A stretch of 64,000 bases of DNA, from NCBI RefSeq assembly GCF_001310815.1, contig NZ_BAZK01000001.1:248001-312000 (forward strand). The letters are read 5' to 3'. Positions 19,673-30,511 of this stretch are shown here, piece after piece (within the stretch, counting starts at the first letter, position 1; each line of letters starts with the position of its first letter). The notes under the pieces were generated by a model that made no database searches, was not told where the DNA came from, and was given only the letters and a program-made list of their open reading frames with translations. Source of the stretch: Pseudovibrio denitrificans JCM 12308. Its GTDB lineage: Bacteria; Pseudomonadota; Alphaproteobacteria; Rhizobiales; Stappiaceae. Made by a program: the position numbers and the translations under genes.

Positions 19673-21880
19673 TATTTGGCCGTTCTACAAAAAGTTTCGG
19701 GCTATCACCCTGTAGCGAGCTACCACGACCAGACAGAGATGGGTTCGTCATGAAGAACTTGTGTGCGTTGAACGGATCTTCGTCTGGTTCTGCAACAATG
19801 CGCTCATGACTACCGTCTGGAAGCAGACGCCAGCTTTGTTGATTATCTTCTAAGTTCGCAACCATGATCTGGTCGAGAATCTGCTTGTGAACTGTTGGTG
19901 TTTTAACAGGCACAAGTGTCTCAACCCGGCGATCCAGATTGCGCGGCATCATATCCGCTGAGGAGATATAGACATGGGCTTCATCTGAGGGCAACCCGTG
20001 ACCATTGCCAAAGCAGAAGATACGGCTGTGCTCCAGAAATCTTCCCACAATTGATTTTGCGCGGATGTTGTCAGAAAGGCCCGGCACGCCTGCGCGCAGG
20101 CAGCAAATGCCGCGCACGACTAGATCGATCTGCACCCCGGCCTGACTGGCCCGGTACAGAGCATCAATGACGCCCGGATCCACCAGCGAGTTCATCTTCA
20201 TCCAGATCTGGCCCGGACGGCCCGCCTTGGTGTGGGCGATTTCTTCTTCTGTGTGCTGAATGATGCGCGCACGCAGGCTCATTGGAGAGACGGCGAGACG
20301 CTCCAGCTCACCCGGCTCAGCATAACCAGTGATGTAGTTGAACACCTTGGCAGCATCGCGAGCCATGGCTGGCTCAGCTGTGAAGTAAGATAGATCGGTG
20401 TAAATGCGCGCGGTGATTGGGTGGTAGTTGCCGGTGCCGAAGTGGCAATAGGTTTTCAAGCCGCCCTGCTCGCGGCGCACGACCATGGAGACTTTTGCGT
20501 GGGTTTTCAGCTCAAGGAAGCCGAAGACCACCTGAACGCCAGCACGTTCCAGATCTCGCGCCCAACGGATGTTGGCTTCTTCATCAAAGCGTGCTTTGAG
20601 CTCAACCAGCGCGGTCACAGACTTACCGGCTTCCGCCGCTTCTGCCAGTGCCTTCACGATTGGTGAGTTGTTGGATGTGCGGTACAGTGTTTGCTTGATC
20701 GCCACAACATCCGGATCCTGCGCCGCCTGACGGAGGAACTGGACGACAACGTCGAAGCTCTCATAAGGGTGATGGATCAGAATGTCTTTTTGCTGGATCG
20801 CAGCAAAGCAATCACCACCGTGCTCACGGATGCGTTCCGGATAGCGTGGACTGTATGGTGGGAACTTGAGGTCGTCACGCTTGACGTTTACCGCCTGAGA
20901 CAGATCGTTCAGCGCCAGAAGACCGTTGGCAAGGAAGGTTTCCTCTTCCGTCACTTCCAGCTCATTGGCCACAAAAGCACGCAGGCTTTCCGGTGTGCTT
21001 TCTTCAATCTCCAGCCGGATCACAGACCCACGGCGGCGGCGCTTCAGTGCGGTTTCAAAAACACGCACGAGATCTTCCGCTTCTTCCTCGATTTCCAAGT
21101 CTGAATCGCGCAGCACGCGGAACGCGCCTTTGCCGCAGACTTCATAGCCCGGGAAGAGTTTGCCGATGAACAGCGAGATGATGGTTTCAATCGGGATGAA
21201 ACGGGTGGCTTTTGGCCCTGCATCACGCGGTGTTGGCAACACAACGAAGCGGCCAATCTGGCTTGGCATACGCAGCAGCGCTGTCATGCCTGCCCCACCA
21301 TCCACCGGACGCAGATCCAAAATCAGCGAGAAACCCAGATTTGGGATAAACGGGAACGGATGCGCCGGATCAATGGCCAGTGGTGTGAGAACCGGGAAGA
21401 TGTGCTGGAGGAAGTACTCTTCCAGCCAATCGGTCTCTGCCTGACTCATGTTCTGGCTTCTACGATGAAGATACCTTCATCCGCCAGCTCTGAACGCAAC
21501 TGGCGGAAGCGTGCCTGCTGCTCACTTTGCAGCTTGCTGACCTCTACAGAGATCTTTTCCAGTTGCTCTGGCGGCGTCAGGCCGTCATCAGAGATGGTTG
21601 TCACATCTGCCCGTTGCTGGCCGCGCAGACCAGCCACACGCACCATGAAGAACTCATCAAGGTTGTTGGCCGAGATGGACAGGAACCGGAGCCGCTCCAG
21701 AAGCGGATGGCTCGGATTCATGGACTCTTCCAGAACGCGGCGGTTGAACTGTAGCCACGAGAGCTCACGGTTTACAAAGCGCTCTGGCTTTTGCATCAGA
21801 GCCAGCCCTGTGTTCACCTCATAATCTGCGGTGTCGGTGGTCTCGTCTTCCAAAGCGTTCATTTCCGTAAACTCATTCAT
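19650..21880 (-). CDS. ppk: Polyphosphate kinase 1 (frameshifted)
   Basis: This enzyme makes inorganic polyphosphate reversibly from ATP and uses a phosphohistidine intermediate. The joined length is about 743 residues. The N-terminal domain has [20 protein letters not shown] and [15 protein letters not shown]. The catalytic region has [33 protein letters not shown] (the phosphorylated His equivalent) and [20 protein letters not shown]. The frame breaks near 21451, where AGAACATG should read AGAAACATG to give [14 protein letters not shown], which is an A undercall. It ends overlapping ppx. Confidence 0.95.
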
Positions 21881-22021
21881 TCCGTGTACCTCCGCAGCCC
21901 GTGGACCGGGTTCGCCAATATCGGCGCACCTCGCCTAAGATTATCTGGCGATTGCGCTGGCAATTGTATGATTCTGGTCATTTAGACCACACATTTTTGA
22001 CGGGAAAATAAAGCCAGGTGG

Positions 22022-22701
22022 CTACTCGCCCATACTCTCCAAGATTTTGGAGGCCATGACGCGAGAAATCTTCCGACCCGTCGCCAGTGCGTGCCTGTCC
22101 AGCATGTCTACAACATTGCGCGCAGCATCCAGTGACCGTTCAATTCGTATCACGAGGTAATCTATCACACTGGAGTCAACAGTTACCTGACGATCTGAAA
22201 AATGTTTGGTCATGACCATTGCGAGCAGCATGTCATCCGGTTCTTCAACCTGCACAGGGGTTGCTGCGCGAAAACGGGACGCAAGGTCCTTGGTTTTCAG
22301 GTCGAACGTGTGTGGCCACTCGCGGGTGGTCATCAGCATGTTGCCGCCTGTCAGTCGCACCGCGTTGAACAGGTGAAACAGAGAGGCTTCATCAAAGCCT
22401 GCGTGCAGATCTTCCACCGCAACCGGACCGGCTTCTGCCAGTGCAGTCAGGTCGAGGTATTCCAGTTCATCGCCGCCGACAATCTGTGCGCCGCTGAGCT
22501 CCTGCCAGGCGTTGACCAGATGTGTTTTACCCGAACCAATCGGCCTTGCAGGGTTACGATTGGAGATGGCCATTCCGGCCAGTTGGTAACCAGATTGAAT
22601 GCAGCCTGATTTGAAGTTGAAACCAGATAATCATCAACCCCCAATGCCTCCTCATGGGGCAAGACCAAAGGCAATTGTTGTGGCCCTGTCGATCCTGTCA
22701 T
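22022..22701 (-). CDS. hdaA: DnaA-related regulator HdaA/Hda (frameshifted)
   Basis: A short AAA+ protein of about 226 residues that, with the beta clamp, promotes DnaA-ATP hydrolysis and so limits re-initiation. The N-terminus contains QQLPLVLPHEEA, whose QxPL segment is the expected clamp-binding motif, then a Walker A GPIGSGKTHLV, reconstructed by adding one G near 22544 (CAAGGGCCG seen as CAAGGCCG). The C-terminal lid contains SLDAARNVVDMLDRHAL. The domain III-only architecture is typical. Its start overlaps the stop of the upstream permease gene (ATGA). Confidence 0.9.
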
Positions 22702-23788
22702 TCCAGTCCTTCCGTCTTATTGGTATTTTTGTAGTGACCTGCATAAAGCGAACTAGCAAGATATTGCCTGAGAGCAAATCTTGCTAGTACCCCAACCACT
22801 GCTGCGGCAGGAATTGCTATCAACATCCCCACAAATCCCATCAGAGAACCAAAAGCGAACAGTGCAAACATGAGCCAGACAGGGTGAAGACCGACACTTC
22901 CACCCAAAAGTTTGGGCTGAAGGACGTTTCCTTCGAGGAACTGACCTACAACAAAAACGGCAAGTACAGCACCGATCATGAATGGATCAGGCCAGAACTG
23001 GACCAGAGCGACGCCGATTGAGAGGCCGAAACCGACAATTGCGCCCACATATGGAATGAAGCTGATGAGGCCGGCAGTGAGACCGATCAGCAGACCGAAT
23101 TTCAGGCCAACAATGAGCAGGCCAACGGCGTAGAACGTGCCGAGGATCAGGCACATGAGGACCTGTCCGCGCACGAAGCCAGCGACCACGGAATCCATAT
23201 CCCGTGCAAGGGTGCGGATGGTCTGCTGGTAGTCGCGTGGGAGCCAACTGTCGATGCGCTCGATCATGTTGTCCCAATCGAGCAGCAGATAGAAGGCAAC
23301 CACAGGTGTGACGACTGCCAGACCGATGATGGAGATGAGGGCTTGGCCTCCGCTCCAGATGGAGGAGAGCAATCCGCCGACAAAGTTGGCTGCCTGACCG
23401 ACGAAGGCGCCCCAGTCAATTTTCTGGCCCTGCCCTGACAGGTTGGCGAGGCGGTCCAGCTGCGGGCCGAGGCCTTCGCGGAGTAAGGTTTCGAGGTTTG
23501 CGGCCAGTTCTGGCAGGTAGTCCAGAAACGCGATCAGCTGCTTACCGAGGATTGGCAGGAGGATCAGCAGGGCTGCGACGAAGACGATGAGGAAGATAAG
23601 CAGGATGGTGACCGTGGCCAGATGCGACCGAAACCGTGGGTTTCCAGATAATCGGCGATCGGATCAAGCAGATAGGCCAGTGCCATGCCGGCGACAAACG
23701 GCAGCAGGATGCCCTGAAATACTGTCAGAAACAGAATGAAGGCTGCTAAGGACAGCAACCAGAAGAACAACTGCTTGTTTACACTCAT
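22698..23788 (-). CDS. AI-2E/PerM-family permease (frameshifted)
   Basis: A polytopic membrane protein of about 363 residues in the AI-2E transporter family, whose members have been linked to autoinducer export, Na+/H+ exchange or other efflux. It opens with hydrophobic LFFWLLSLAAFILFLTVFQGILLPFVAGMALAYLLDP, has a soluble middle segment and ends with IGLTAGLISFIPYVGAIVG and LFAFGSLMGFVGMLIAIP, hallmarks of the family. The frame breaks near 23625, after THGFGR. The gene precedes hdaA in the order conserved across many alphaproteobacteria, with an ATGA overlap. Confidence 0.85.
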
Positions 23789-24183
23789 AAACGATCTCCA
23801 AGAGCCCGGCGGCCAGCCGGATCTTCGGCGGTGCGGTTGCTCGCAAACTCATCTTTAAAATTTACGTTGGTTGTAGTTTCGATAGACTTATTACGTCAAG
23901 TCGCAGCATCAGGTTTGCCAGAGTAGCTACTCCACCATTTTGCCAGCATGATTTAGAGGGAACCTTCATAGGGGTGAAAATCTTTCCCTCAAATGAAGAG
24001 ATTTTCAAAGCGTCATTTATTTGCAAAAGCTTAGCTGGTTCTGCACAGATCTGCGTTTTTCTGAGATACCAGCTGCGATTCCTCCCTGTTTCGGCCTTGC
24101 AATTCCCTGCAGTTTTGTTTTTATGCCGCCAAATTACATAGGCGGCCCCGCCGCCACACTCTTGATGATGCGGAGCAGTATCC
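23789..24183. other. Divergent intergenic region, AI-2E permease / purM
   Basis: It should hold the two outward promoters. No purine-type riboswitch, repeat or convincing small gene was seen. Confidence 0.4.
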
Positions 24184-25268
24184 ATGAGCCAGGACCAGAA
24201 CGGTAAAAACGGCCTTACCTATTCACAAGCGGGGGTCGATATCGACGCCGGGAACGCACTGGTCAAGCGTATCAGCCCATTGGTAAAAGCAACGCGTCGT
24301 CCGGGTGCTGACAGTGATATTGGCGGCTTCGGCGGTCTGTTTGATCTGAAAGGCGCCGGATTTAAAGACCCTGTTCTTGTGGCGGCCAATGATGGCGTGG
24401 GCACCAAGTTGAAAATTGCGATCGACACCAATGTTCATAGCGGCGTGGGGATTGATCTGGTTGCCATGTGCGTGAACGACCTTGTGGTGCAAGGTGCTGA
24501 GCCGCTGTTCTTCCTTGATTATTTTGCCACTGGCGCGCTGGACGTGGACATGGCGACTGATGTTGTTGCGGGGATTGCAGAGGGCTGCAAGATCTCCGGT
24601 GCGGCACTGATCGGCGGTGAGACGGCTGAAATGCCGGGCATGTATGCGGCTGGTGATTATGATCTGGCTGGTTTTGCGGTTGGCGCGGCTGAACGCGGTA
24701 CACTGTTGCCATCCAAGGATATTGGCGAAGGTGACGTTCTGCTTGGTCTCGCCTCCTCCGGTGTTCACTCCAACGGCTTCTCTCTGGTTCGCAAGATCGT
24801 TGAGGTTTCTGGCCTGACGTGGGCTGACAAAGCTCCGTTTGATGCGGACAAAACCCTTGGCGAAGCGCTGATGGAGCGACCCGCATTTATGTGAAGCCGC
24901 TTCTGGCAGCTATTAAAGAAACCAATGGCGTCAAAGCTCTGGCGCATATCACCGGCGGTGGTCTTCCTGAGAACCTGCCGCGCGTTCTGCCAGAAGGGCT
25001 GGCTGCACGGATCGATCTTTCTGCGATTTCCTCCCCTGCTGTCTTCGGCTGGCTGGCTGAGGCTGGCGGTATTGAGCAGTTTGAGATGCTGCGCACGTTC
25101 AACTGCGGTGTTGGCATGGTGGTTGCGGTTGCGGCTGACAAAGCTGAGGCCGTGCGCGAAGTGCTTGAGCGTGAAGGTGAAACTGTCGTGACTCTCGGCA
25201 CGCTGGAAGCAGCGCAGGACGGGGCTGAGCAGGTTGTGTTTGACGGCGCGCTGGGTTTTGCCAAATGA
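24184..25268 (+). CDS. purM: Phosphoribosylformylglycinamidine cyclo-ligase (AIR synthetase; frameshifted)
   Basis: Fifth step of de novo purine synthesis: FGAM plus ATP to AIR. The joined length is about 361 residues. The N-terminus has [17 protein letters not shown] and [16 protein letters not shown], then [27 protein letters not shown] and [13 protein letters not shown], all family signatures. The frame breaks near 24876: GAGCGACCCGC should be GAGCCGACCCGC, giving [11 protein letters not shown]. The second frame has [18 protein letters not shown]. The stop overlaps the purN start (ATGA). Confidence 0.95.
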
Positions 25269-25918
25269 GCACGCAGCCTAAGAAACGCGTTGGTGTTTTG
25301 ATTTCAGGGCGTGGCTCTAACATGCTGTCTCTTATTGAGGCAGCAAAAGCCCCTGATTATCCGGCGGAAATTGTCGTGGTTGGCTCCAACCGACCTGACG
25401 CAAAAGGTCTGGAACGGGCTGCTGACGAGGGCTTTGCGACGTTCGCGCTGGATCACAAGCTTTATGGCAAGGACCGTGAGGCGTTTGAGCGTGATCTGCA
25501 CGCAATGCTGGAGCAACACAATGTAGAGCTGCTTGTTCTGGCTGGCTTTTTGCGCTTGCTGACACCGTGGTTCGTGAACCAGTGGCAAGGTCGGATGATC
25601 AACATCCACCCTGCTCTGCTACCAAGCTTTCCGGGTCTGCATACTCATGAGCGGGCGCTCACCGAAGGCGTTCGCATTCATGGGGCGACGGTTCACTTTG
25701 TCACCGCTGAAATGGACGTGGGCCCGATCATCGCACAAGGTGCTGTCCCCGTTCTGGACGGGGATAACCCGGATACTCTTGCGGCGCGTGTGCTGGCGGT
25801 TGAGCATCAGATCTATCCGAAGGCTCTGGAGGCTGTTGCAAGCGGCAAAGCGTCCGTGGACGGCTTTCGCGTGAAGATTGACGGCGCTGAGCAAACGGAA
25901 GAAAGCCTTATTTGCTAA
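25265..25918 (+). CDS. purN: Phosphoribosylglycinamide formyltransferase 1
   Basis: A 217-residue enzyme that transfers the formyl group of 10-formyl-THF to GAR in purine synthesis. Visible motifs are [16 protein letters not shown] (phosphate loop), [22 protein letters not shown] with the catalytic Asn and His, and [16 protein letters not shown] with the catalytic Asp. It is translationally coupled to purM and closed by a terminator. The formyl donor links it functionally to the fhs gene at the left of the window. Confidence 0.95.
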   Translation: MSTQPKKRVGVLISGRGSNMLSLIEAAKAPDYPAEIVVVGSNRPDAKGLERAADEGFATFALDHKLYGKDREAFERDLHAMLEQHNVELLVLAGFLRLLTPWFVNQWQGRMINIHPALLPSFPGLHTHERALTEGVRIHGATVHFVTAEMDVGPIIAQGAVPVLDGDNPDTLAARVLAVEHQIYPKALEAVASGKASVDGFRVKIDGAEQTEESLIC

Positions 25919-25949
25919 TAGGATAAGGCTCTTTTTAAAGAGACACACA

Positions 25950-25984
25950 AAAGGCCGCAGACGCTTGTGTCTGCGGCCTTTTTT
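25950..25984 (+). terminator. Terminator after purN
   Basis: AAGGCCGCAGAC ... GTCTGCGGCCTT followed by a T-run. It also separates purMN from the convergent effector-like gene. Confidence 0.9.
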
Positions 25985-26077
25985 CGTTTGCGTTGCTATG
26001 TGCGTTCGTTTGCGCGATTTGCGTTTTTTCTGCGTTCAAAGCGAAGTTGGTACCAAGCTACCGCCCATCAAAAAACG

Positions 26078-27340
26078 TCAGATCAGAACTTCACCTTCCT
26101 GCAGAACCAAATCTTCGAGTTTTACCATTTTGGACTGGTCCTTTGCACTGCGCTCAGTCTGAACGTCTGGCTGCTCGATACCATCTTCGTCAGGTGCTGT
26201 TTCCAAATCAGCATAGTTGACATTGGACTCAGCTGGTGGCGTTACCTGCTGGGATGCCTGAGGTACTGGCCTGTTGAACTGAGCAAAATATGACTCGAAG
26301 GTTTTGAACTCTCCTGTCGTCTGCAGCTGAGCCATGTAGCCGTCGATGTAGACGTCCTTCCCTTCCATGAATTTATTTAGCTCATCCAGGCTTTGGAAGT
26401 TGGTTCCGAAGTTGCGGTTCGTGATTTCCACTGTACGCCGTGCGGAATAGCTTTCAGTGTCCTTACCCAAGCTCTGTGCTTCCACGTTCTGGAGGACGGT
26501 GCCGGTGTGCACTTCATCATATGTTGGGGCCGCAGTCGCCTTTGGCTCCAGATGATCGTATGGGTGCTGTGACTTCGGAACATCGTAGTGATGCGGTTGC
26601 GGGCGCGGGGTATCATACAGAGGTTGCGCCGGCATACGCGGGGTATCGTATAGAGGCTGTGCTGGCAGACGTGGAGTATCGTAAAGAGGCGTTTGCTGCA
26701 CGCCAGAGCCTGAGACCTCAGCGGCTCGGATGCTGCTTGCGTAGCCCAAAATGCGCCCCTGAGCGCCTGAGACAGCAGCATCCAAAGCTTTCAGGCTGCG
26801 GATATCAACCTTGCCGACGTCAGCGAGTTTGCGATGAGAGCCATCCTGCTCATTATACTCAACACCTTCAAAAACGCTGGCCTGAATACCGACCATCATT
26901 GCTTTCAGGTCAACGACAGGTTCTGCCTTGGTAGACGCCTGCTTTATTGTCTGAGCGATCGTCTGTTCTGCCAGCTCCATGAAAGGCACCCAGTTGTCTT
27001 TCGCCTGTTCCGGAGAGCTTTGGGTTCGTCCTAAGAAATGACCGATACTTCTCGATGCATCTGACAGGGATTGTTTCACGTTGGCAAACTGGCCGTGTGA
27101 CAAAGCACTTGCAGCAGATTTGAGATTGTCTCCAAGCCCACGCTTATGCTGTGGCAGATCAACCTGAACAGAATAGATCCGCTCCCCTGTCTTCGGATCC
27201 CCTTCCCGACGGCCAAAAGAAACGATCAGATCATCTGTATCTACATTTAACTGGGTCGCATGCTCAACACGAGCCCGATTTACAAGATTTTCGACAGCAC
27301 CGTGAAAGTTACTTGAACCACCAATACTTAATCCACTCAT
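26078..27340 (-). CDS. Putative type III-secreted effector with tyrosine-phosphorylation-like YDxP repeats and an ITIM-like motif
   Basis: A 420-residue protein with no signal peptide or membrane helix. ATG 27338-27340 is chosen because GAAGGG lies seven bases upstream. The Ser/Gly-rich start MSGLSIGGSSNFHG resembles T3SS export signals. Residues 15-205 are hydrophilic and mostly helical, with no domain I recognise. Residues 217-277 are a Pro/Tyr-rich linker: three 11-residue repeats (PLYDTPRxPAQ) with Tyr220, Tyr231 and Tyr242, then YDVP (Tyr252), YDHL (Tyr261) and PTYDEV (Tyr274). Near the C-terminus VNYADL (Tyr376) fits the ITIM consensus. YDxP is the preferred docking site of Crk/Nck-type SH2 domains, as in p130Cas. 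The gene stands alone, convergent with purN. Function as a host-kinase substrate is inference. Confidence 0.6.
   Translation of the reverse strand: MSGLSIGGSSNFHGAVENLVNRARVEHATQLNVDTDDLIVSFGRREGDPKTGERIYSVQVDLPQHKRGLGDNLKSAASALSHGQFANVKQSLSDASRSIGHFLGRTQSSPEQAKDNWVPFMELAEQTIAQTIKQASTKAEPVVDLKAMMVGIQASVFEGVEYNEQDGSHRKLADVGKVDIRSLKALDAAVSGAQGRILGYASSIRAAEVSGSGVQQTPLYDTPRLPAQPLYDTPRMPAQPLYDTPRPQPHHYDVPKSQHPYDHLEPKATAAPTYDEVHTGTVLQNVEAQSLGKDTESYSARRTVEITNRNFGTNFQSLDELNKFMEGKDVYIDGYMAQLQTTGEFKTFESYFAQFNRPVPQASQQVTPPAESNVNYADLETAPDEDGIEQPDVQTERSAKDQSKMVKLEDLVLQEGEVLI
26603..26692 (-). repeat. Tandem 33-bp repeat encoding PLYDTPR units
   Basis: Three near-identical 33-base units encode PLYDTPRLPAQ, PLYDTPRMPAQ and PLYDTPRPQP. 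Codons differ at several third positions, so the repeat is not a very recent copy but is kept at protein level. Confidence 0.85.
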
Positions 27341-27567
27341 CCTAACACCCTTCACTACATCAGACTAACGCTGAGTCATAAAACTCAATCGGAACCCTTT
27401 AAGTAAAAATACCTTAGGTCACCTGATAAAGTTCGGAGTGTCGCTTAATACTATGAGGGCTCTTTTTCGTTCACATATGCGTTCAATATTTGTGAACTGA
27501 GGAAAACATCACTCTCACATATTAAAGGAACGGGATCACCGCTCCCAATATATCGAGGAGAACTGCC
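27341..27567. other. Intergenic region upstream of the effector-like gene
   Basis: AT-rich, 227 bases. It should contain the promoter of the effector-like gene. I saw no known regulator site and no terminator hairpin for the oxidoreductase gene ending at 27568. Confidence 0.35.
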
Positions 27568-29660
27568 TTACGCCTTGCGCACCGCGATGTGGATGTCGTG
27601 GAAGGCGGCGCCGCCGAAGGGGGCGGTTTGGTCGGCGCTGGTGAGCGTGTTGATGCCGTTTCCACCTTCATGTGCCGCATTTGGCCAGATGCCTTCTGCG
27701 ACCACTGTGCCCTTTTGCGGACGATCACCGACAGCGGCGTGCAGAATGACTTCTCCGCGGTGGTTGGAGAGGATGATCTTGTCGCCCTCTTCCACGCCCA
27801 GCGCAGCAGCGTCTTCCGCGTGCAGCATGGCTGTTGGACGGCCTTCCTTCTTTACAGAGCTTGGGGTCTCGTTGAACGTGGAGTTCAGGAACGAGCGTGA
27901 CGGCGAAGTGACCAACCGGAGTGGATGGTCCTGTGTCGGTAGCTCGTTGACGTCCCAGTGGTCCGGCAGGGTTGGCATGTTTTGCCATGGCCCCATCGGA
28001 CCATTGTTTGGCGCAGGCACCTTGGCCCAGTCTGGCTTGAAGCGGAACTTGCCGTCTTCGTAGCCGAACCCATTGATGTAGTGCGCTTCCTCAAAGTCTG
28101 GCTGGCAATCAAGCCAACGCTTTTCTTCCAGCTCTTTTAGCCCACCGGGATACTTGGAGTTTTTGAGCATCCAGTCGATGTGCTCGCGAGAGGTCATCTT
28201 GTGGGCTTCGTGCTCTTCTCCGCCGAGGCGTTTGATGAGTTCATTCAGCACATAAAGGTTCGGCTTGGCGTCGCCCGGGGCATCGACCAGTTTTGGACCA
28301 AACAGGATGTTCTGGTGTCCACCGCCTTTGTAGATGTCGTCGTGCTCCAGAAACTGGGTTGCTGGCAGGACGATATCGGCCATCATGGCAGTTTCAGTCA
28401 TGAATTGCTCATGAACCACGATGAACAGGTCTTCGCGGGCAAAGCTTCTTTCACGAGGGTCTGCTCCGGGGCTACAGACACCGGATTGGTGTTTTGAATG
28501 AGCATGGCGGTGATCGGAGGGCCATCCATGAGCGCTTCTTTATCACCTGTCAGGATACGGCCAACCTGAGACATATCGAGCTTGCGGATTGAGCTGTCGT
28601 GCAGCGAGTGAGCTTCGACCATCGCCATGTTGAGGCCGAAGATTGCCCCGTTGTTGTGAAACGCTCCGCCGCCTTCGTATTGGTAGTGCCCGCCCACGAC
28701 AGCGATACAGCTGGCCGCATGCATGGAGACAACGCCGTTGCGCTGACGGGTAAAGCCGTAGCCGAGGCGGAAGTAGGTCTTTTTGGTTTCGCCGACCAGT
28801 TTGGCAAATTCTTCGATCTGCTCCACGGTGAGGCCTGTGATCTCGCTGGCCCATTCAGGACTGCGGGTCTTCAGGTGCTCTTCCAGCTCTGCAGGTACGT
28901 CGGCGTATTTTTCCATGTAGGCGCGGTCGGCATAGCCATCACGGAACAGGACATGCATGACGGCACAGGCGAGTGCAGCGTCGGAGCCCGGCTTCAGGAC
29001 AAGGCCGATGTCGGCCTGTTTCATGGTCTCGGTCTTATAGACGTCGATGACAACGATCTTGGCCTTGCGGGTTTTACGGGCTTTGATGGCGTGGGTCATG
29101 ACGTTGACCTGCGTCGCCACTGGATTGGTGCCCCAAACAACAACCGTATCAGCAAGTGCCATTTCGCGCGGGTCCGGCCCAGCGAGCTTGCCCGTGCCTG
29201 CGATGTAGCCTGTCCACGCCATGTTGGTGCAGAAAGTCTGGTACATGCCCGAGTAGCTTTTGGCATTGCGCAGGCGATTGATACTATCGCGCTGGACAAG
29301 GCCCATGGTGCCCGCGAAGAAATAAGGCCAGACGGTTTGCGGGCCGTGCTTCTTTTCCGCTTCCAGGAACTTTTCTGAGATGTCCTGAAGCGCCTCTTCC
29401 CAGCTGATCTCTTCGAACTGTCCGGAGCCTTTGGGGCCTGTGCGGCGTAAAGGCTTGGTCAGGCGGTCCGGATGGTGCAAGCGCTCGGAGTATCTGGCGA
29501 CTTTGGCGCAGATGACGCCAGCGGTGTAGTCGTTGTCGCGCGTGCCATGAATACGGCCAATGCGTCCGTCTGCATGTACTTCGACCTCGACCGCACACGT
29601 GGATGGGCAATCGTGAGGACATGCGGAGGCAAACCTTTGTGGTTTTTCTGGCTTAGACAT
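27568..29660 (-). CDS. Molybdopterin oxidoreductase, [4Fe-4S]-containing (frameshifted)
   Basis: A molybdenum (bis-MGD) enzyme of about 698 residues in the DMSO reductase superfamily, without a Tat signal and so probably cytoplasmic. The N-terminal cluster motif is CPHDCPSTC, with a fourth Cys in GVICAK. Then come ISWEEALQDISEKF, VVVWGTNPVATQVN, IVVIDVYKTET and PGSDAALACAVMHVL. The C-terminal MGD-binding domain has LRLVTSPSRSFLNSTF and VEEGDKIILSNHRGEV. A Cys at TFCTNMAWTGY may be the Mo ligand. The frame breaks near 28445 (one G lost; KEGFAREDLFIVVHEQF is restored). ATG 29658-29660 is used. Substrate unknown; formate-dehydrogenase- and biotin-sulfoxide-reductase-like relatives are both possible. 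Confidence 0.85.
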
Positions 29661-29884
29661 GCTTGGCGTACTCAATAACTCTGGCGTTCTAGACTTGTTC
29701 TCTTTGCACAGACAGATCACGGGTAACGCTCAAATTGTCAAGAAAGCAGGCGCAAAAAATTCGTGAGTTGACGATTTCTTGAAACGCGCCGTGGGTTTTG
29801 CTGCATCCCCCTGAGTGCTTCGGCTTGCAAGAGGTGCCGGTTCTGGGGTTTCATAGCATACGGTTTTAAGCTTGAGGGCCATCC

Positions 29885-30502
29885 ATGTTGCAGGATATCG
29901 ATGTTATCGCCTGGGATTTCGACGGGGTGCTCAACCGCAATATCGTCAATGACCGCTTTATCTGGATGCAGCAGTTCGAAGAGGACATGGGCATCTCTTG
30001 GAACGCCTTTGCCAAGGAGATGTTTACCGAGGACTTTGATGAGGTTCTGGTGGGGCGTCTGGACCTGCGTGATTTGCTGGGCCGTTGGGCGGAGAAAGCG
30101 GCGTACACGGGCGATCTGGATGCGTTTCTGCTTTATTGGTTTGAGAAGGACGCCCACCCGGACTTCGATCTGCTGGCATTGATGCGCAAGCTCTCCAAAA
30201 CCCATGTACGGCAGGTGATTGCCACCAACAATGGTGCGCGGCGTACCCGCTATATTGAAGAGGATATGGGGTACAGGGACCGGGTGGAGACGGTGTTCTC
30301 CTCCGGGCGTATGGGCGTTGCCAAGCCCAGCGCAGAGTTTTTCATGCACATAACGGGTGAGCTGGATGTTCCGGCGCACCGGATGCTGCTGATTGATGAC
30401 CGGGAAGAGAACATCATGTCCGCGCTGGATATGGGGTGGCGGGCGCTGCACTTTACGCCCAACACCCGTGAGCAAATCATCAAAGTGCTGGGTTCGTTCT
30501 AG
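29885..30502 (+). CDS. HAD-superfamily hydrolase
   Basis: A 205-residue haloacid-dehalogenase-fold phosphatase. Motif I is WDFDGVLN (Asp nucleophile plus second Asp), motif II is IATNNG, motif III the Lys in GVAKPSAEFF, and motif IV LIDDREENIMSA. The helical cap between motifs I and II marks subfamily IA. The likely reaction is phosphomonoester hydrolysis; substrate unknown. It is divergent from the oxidoreductase gene, and its stop lies just nine bases from that of the convergent TetR gene. Confidence 0.85.
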   Translation: MLQDIDVIAWDFDGVLNRNIVNDRFIWMQQFEEDMGISWNAFAKEMFTEDFDEVLVGRLDLRDLLGRWAEKAAYTGDLDAFLLYWFEKDAHPDFDLLALMRKLSKTHVRQVIATNNGARRTRYIEEDMGYRDRVETVFSSGRMGVAKPSAEFFMHITGELDVPAHRMLLIDDREENIMSALDMGWRALHFTPNTREQIIKVLGSF

Positions 30503-30511
30503 TCCCTGCCC

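Noticed and set aside
28599..29378. 259-codon plus-strand frame opposite the molybdoenzyme gene
   Set aside because: Shadow of the minus-strand oxidoreductase.
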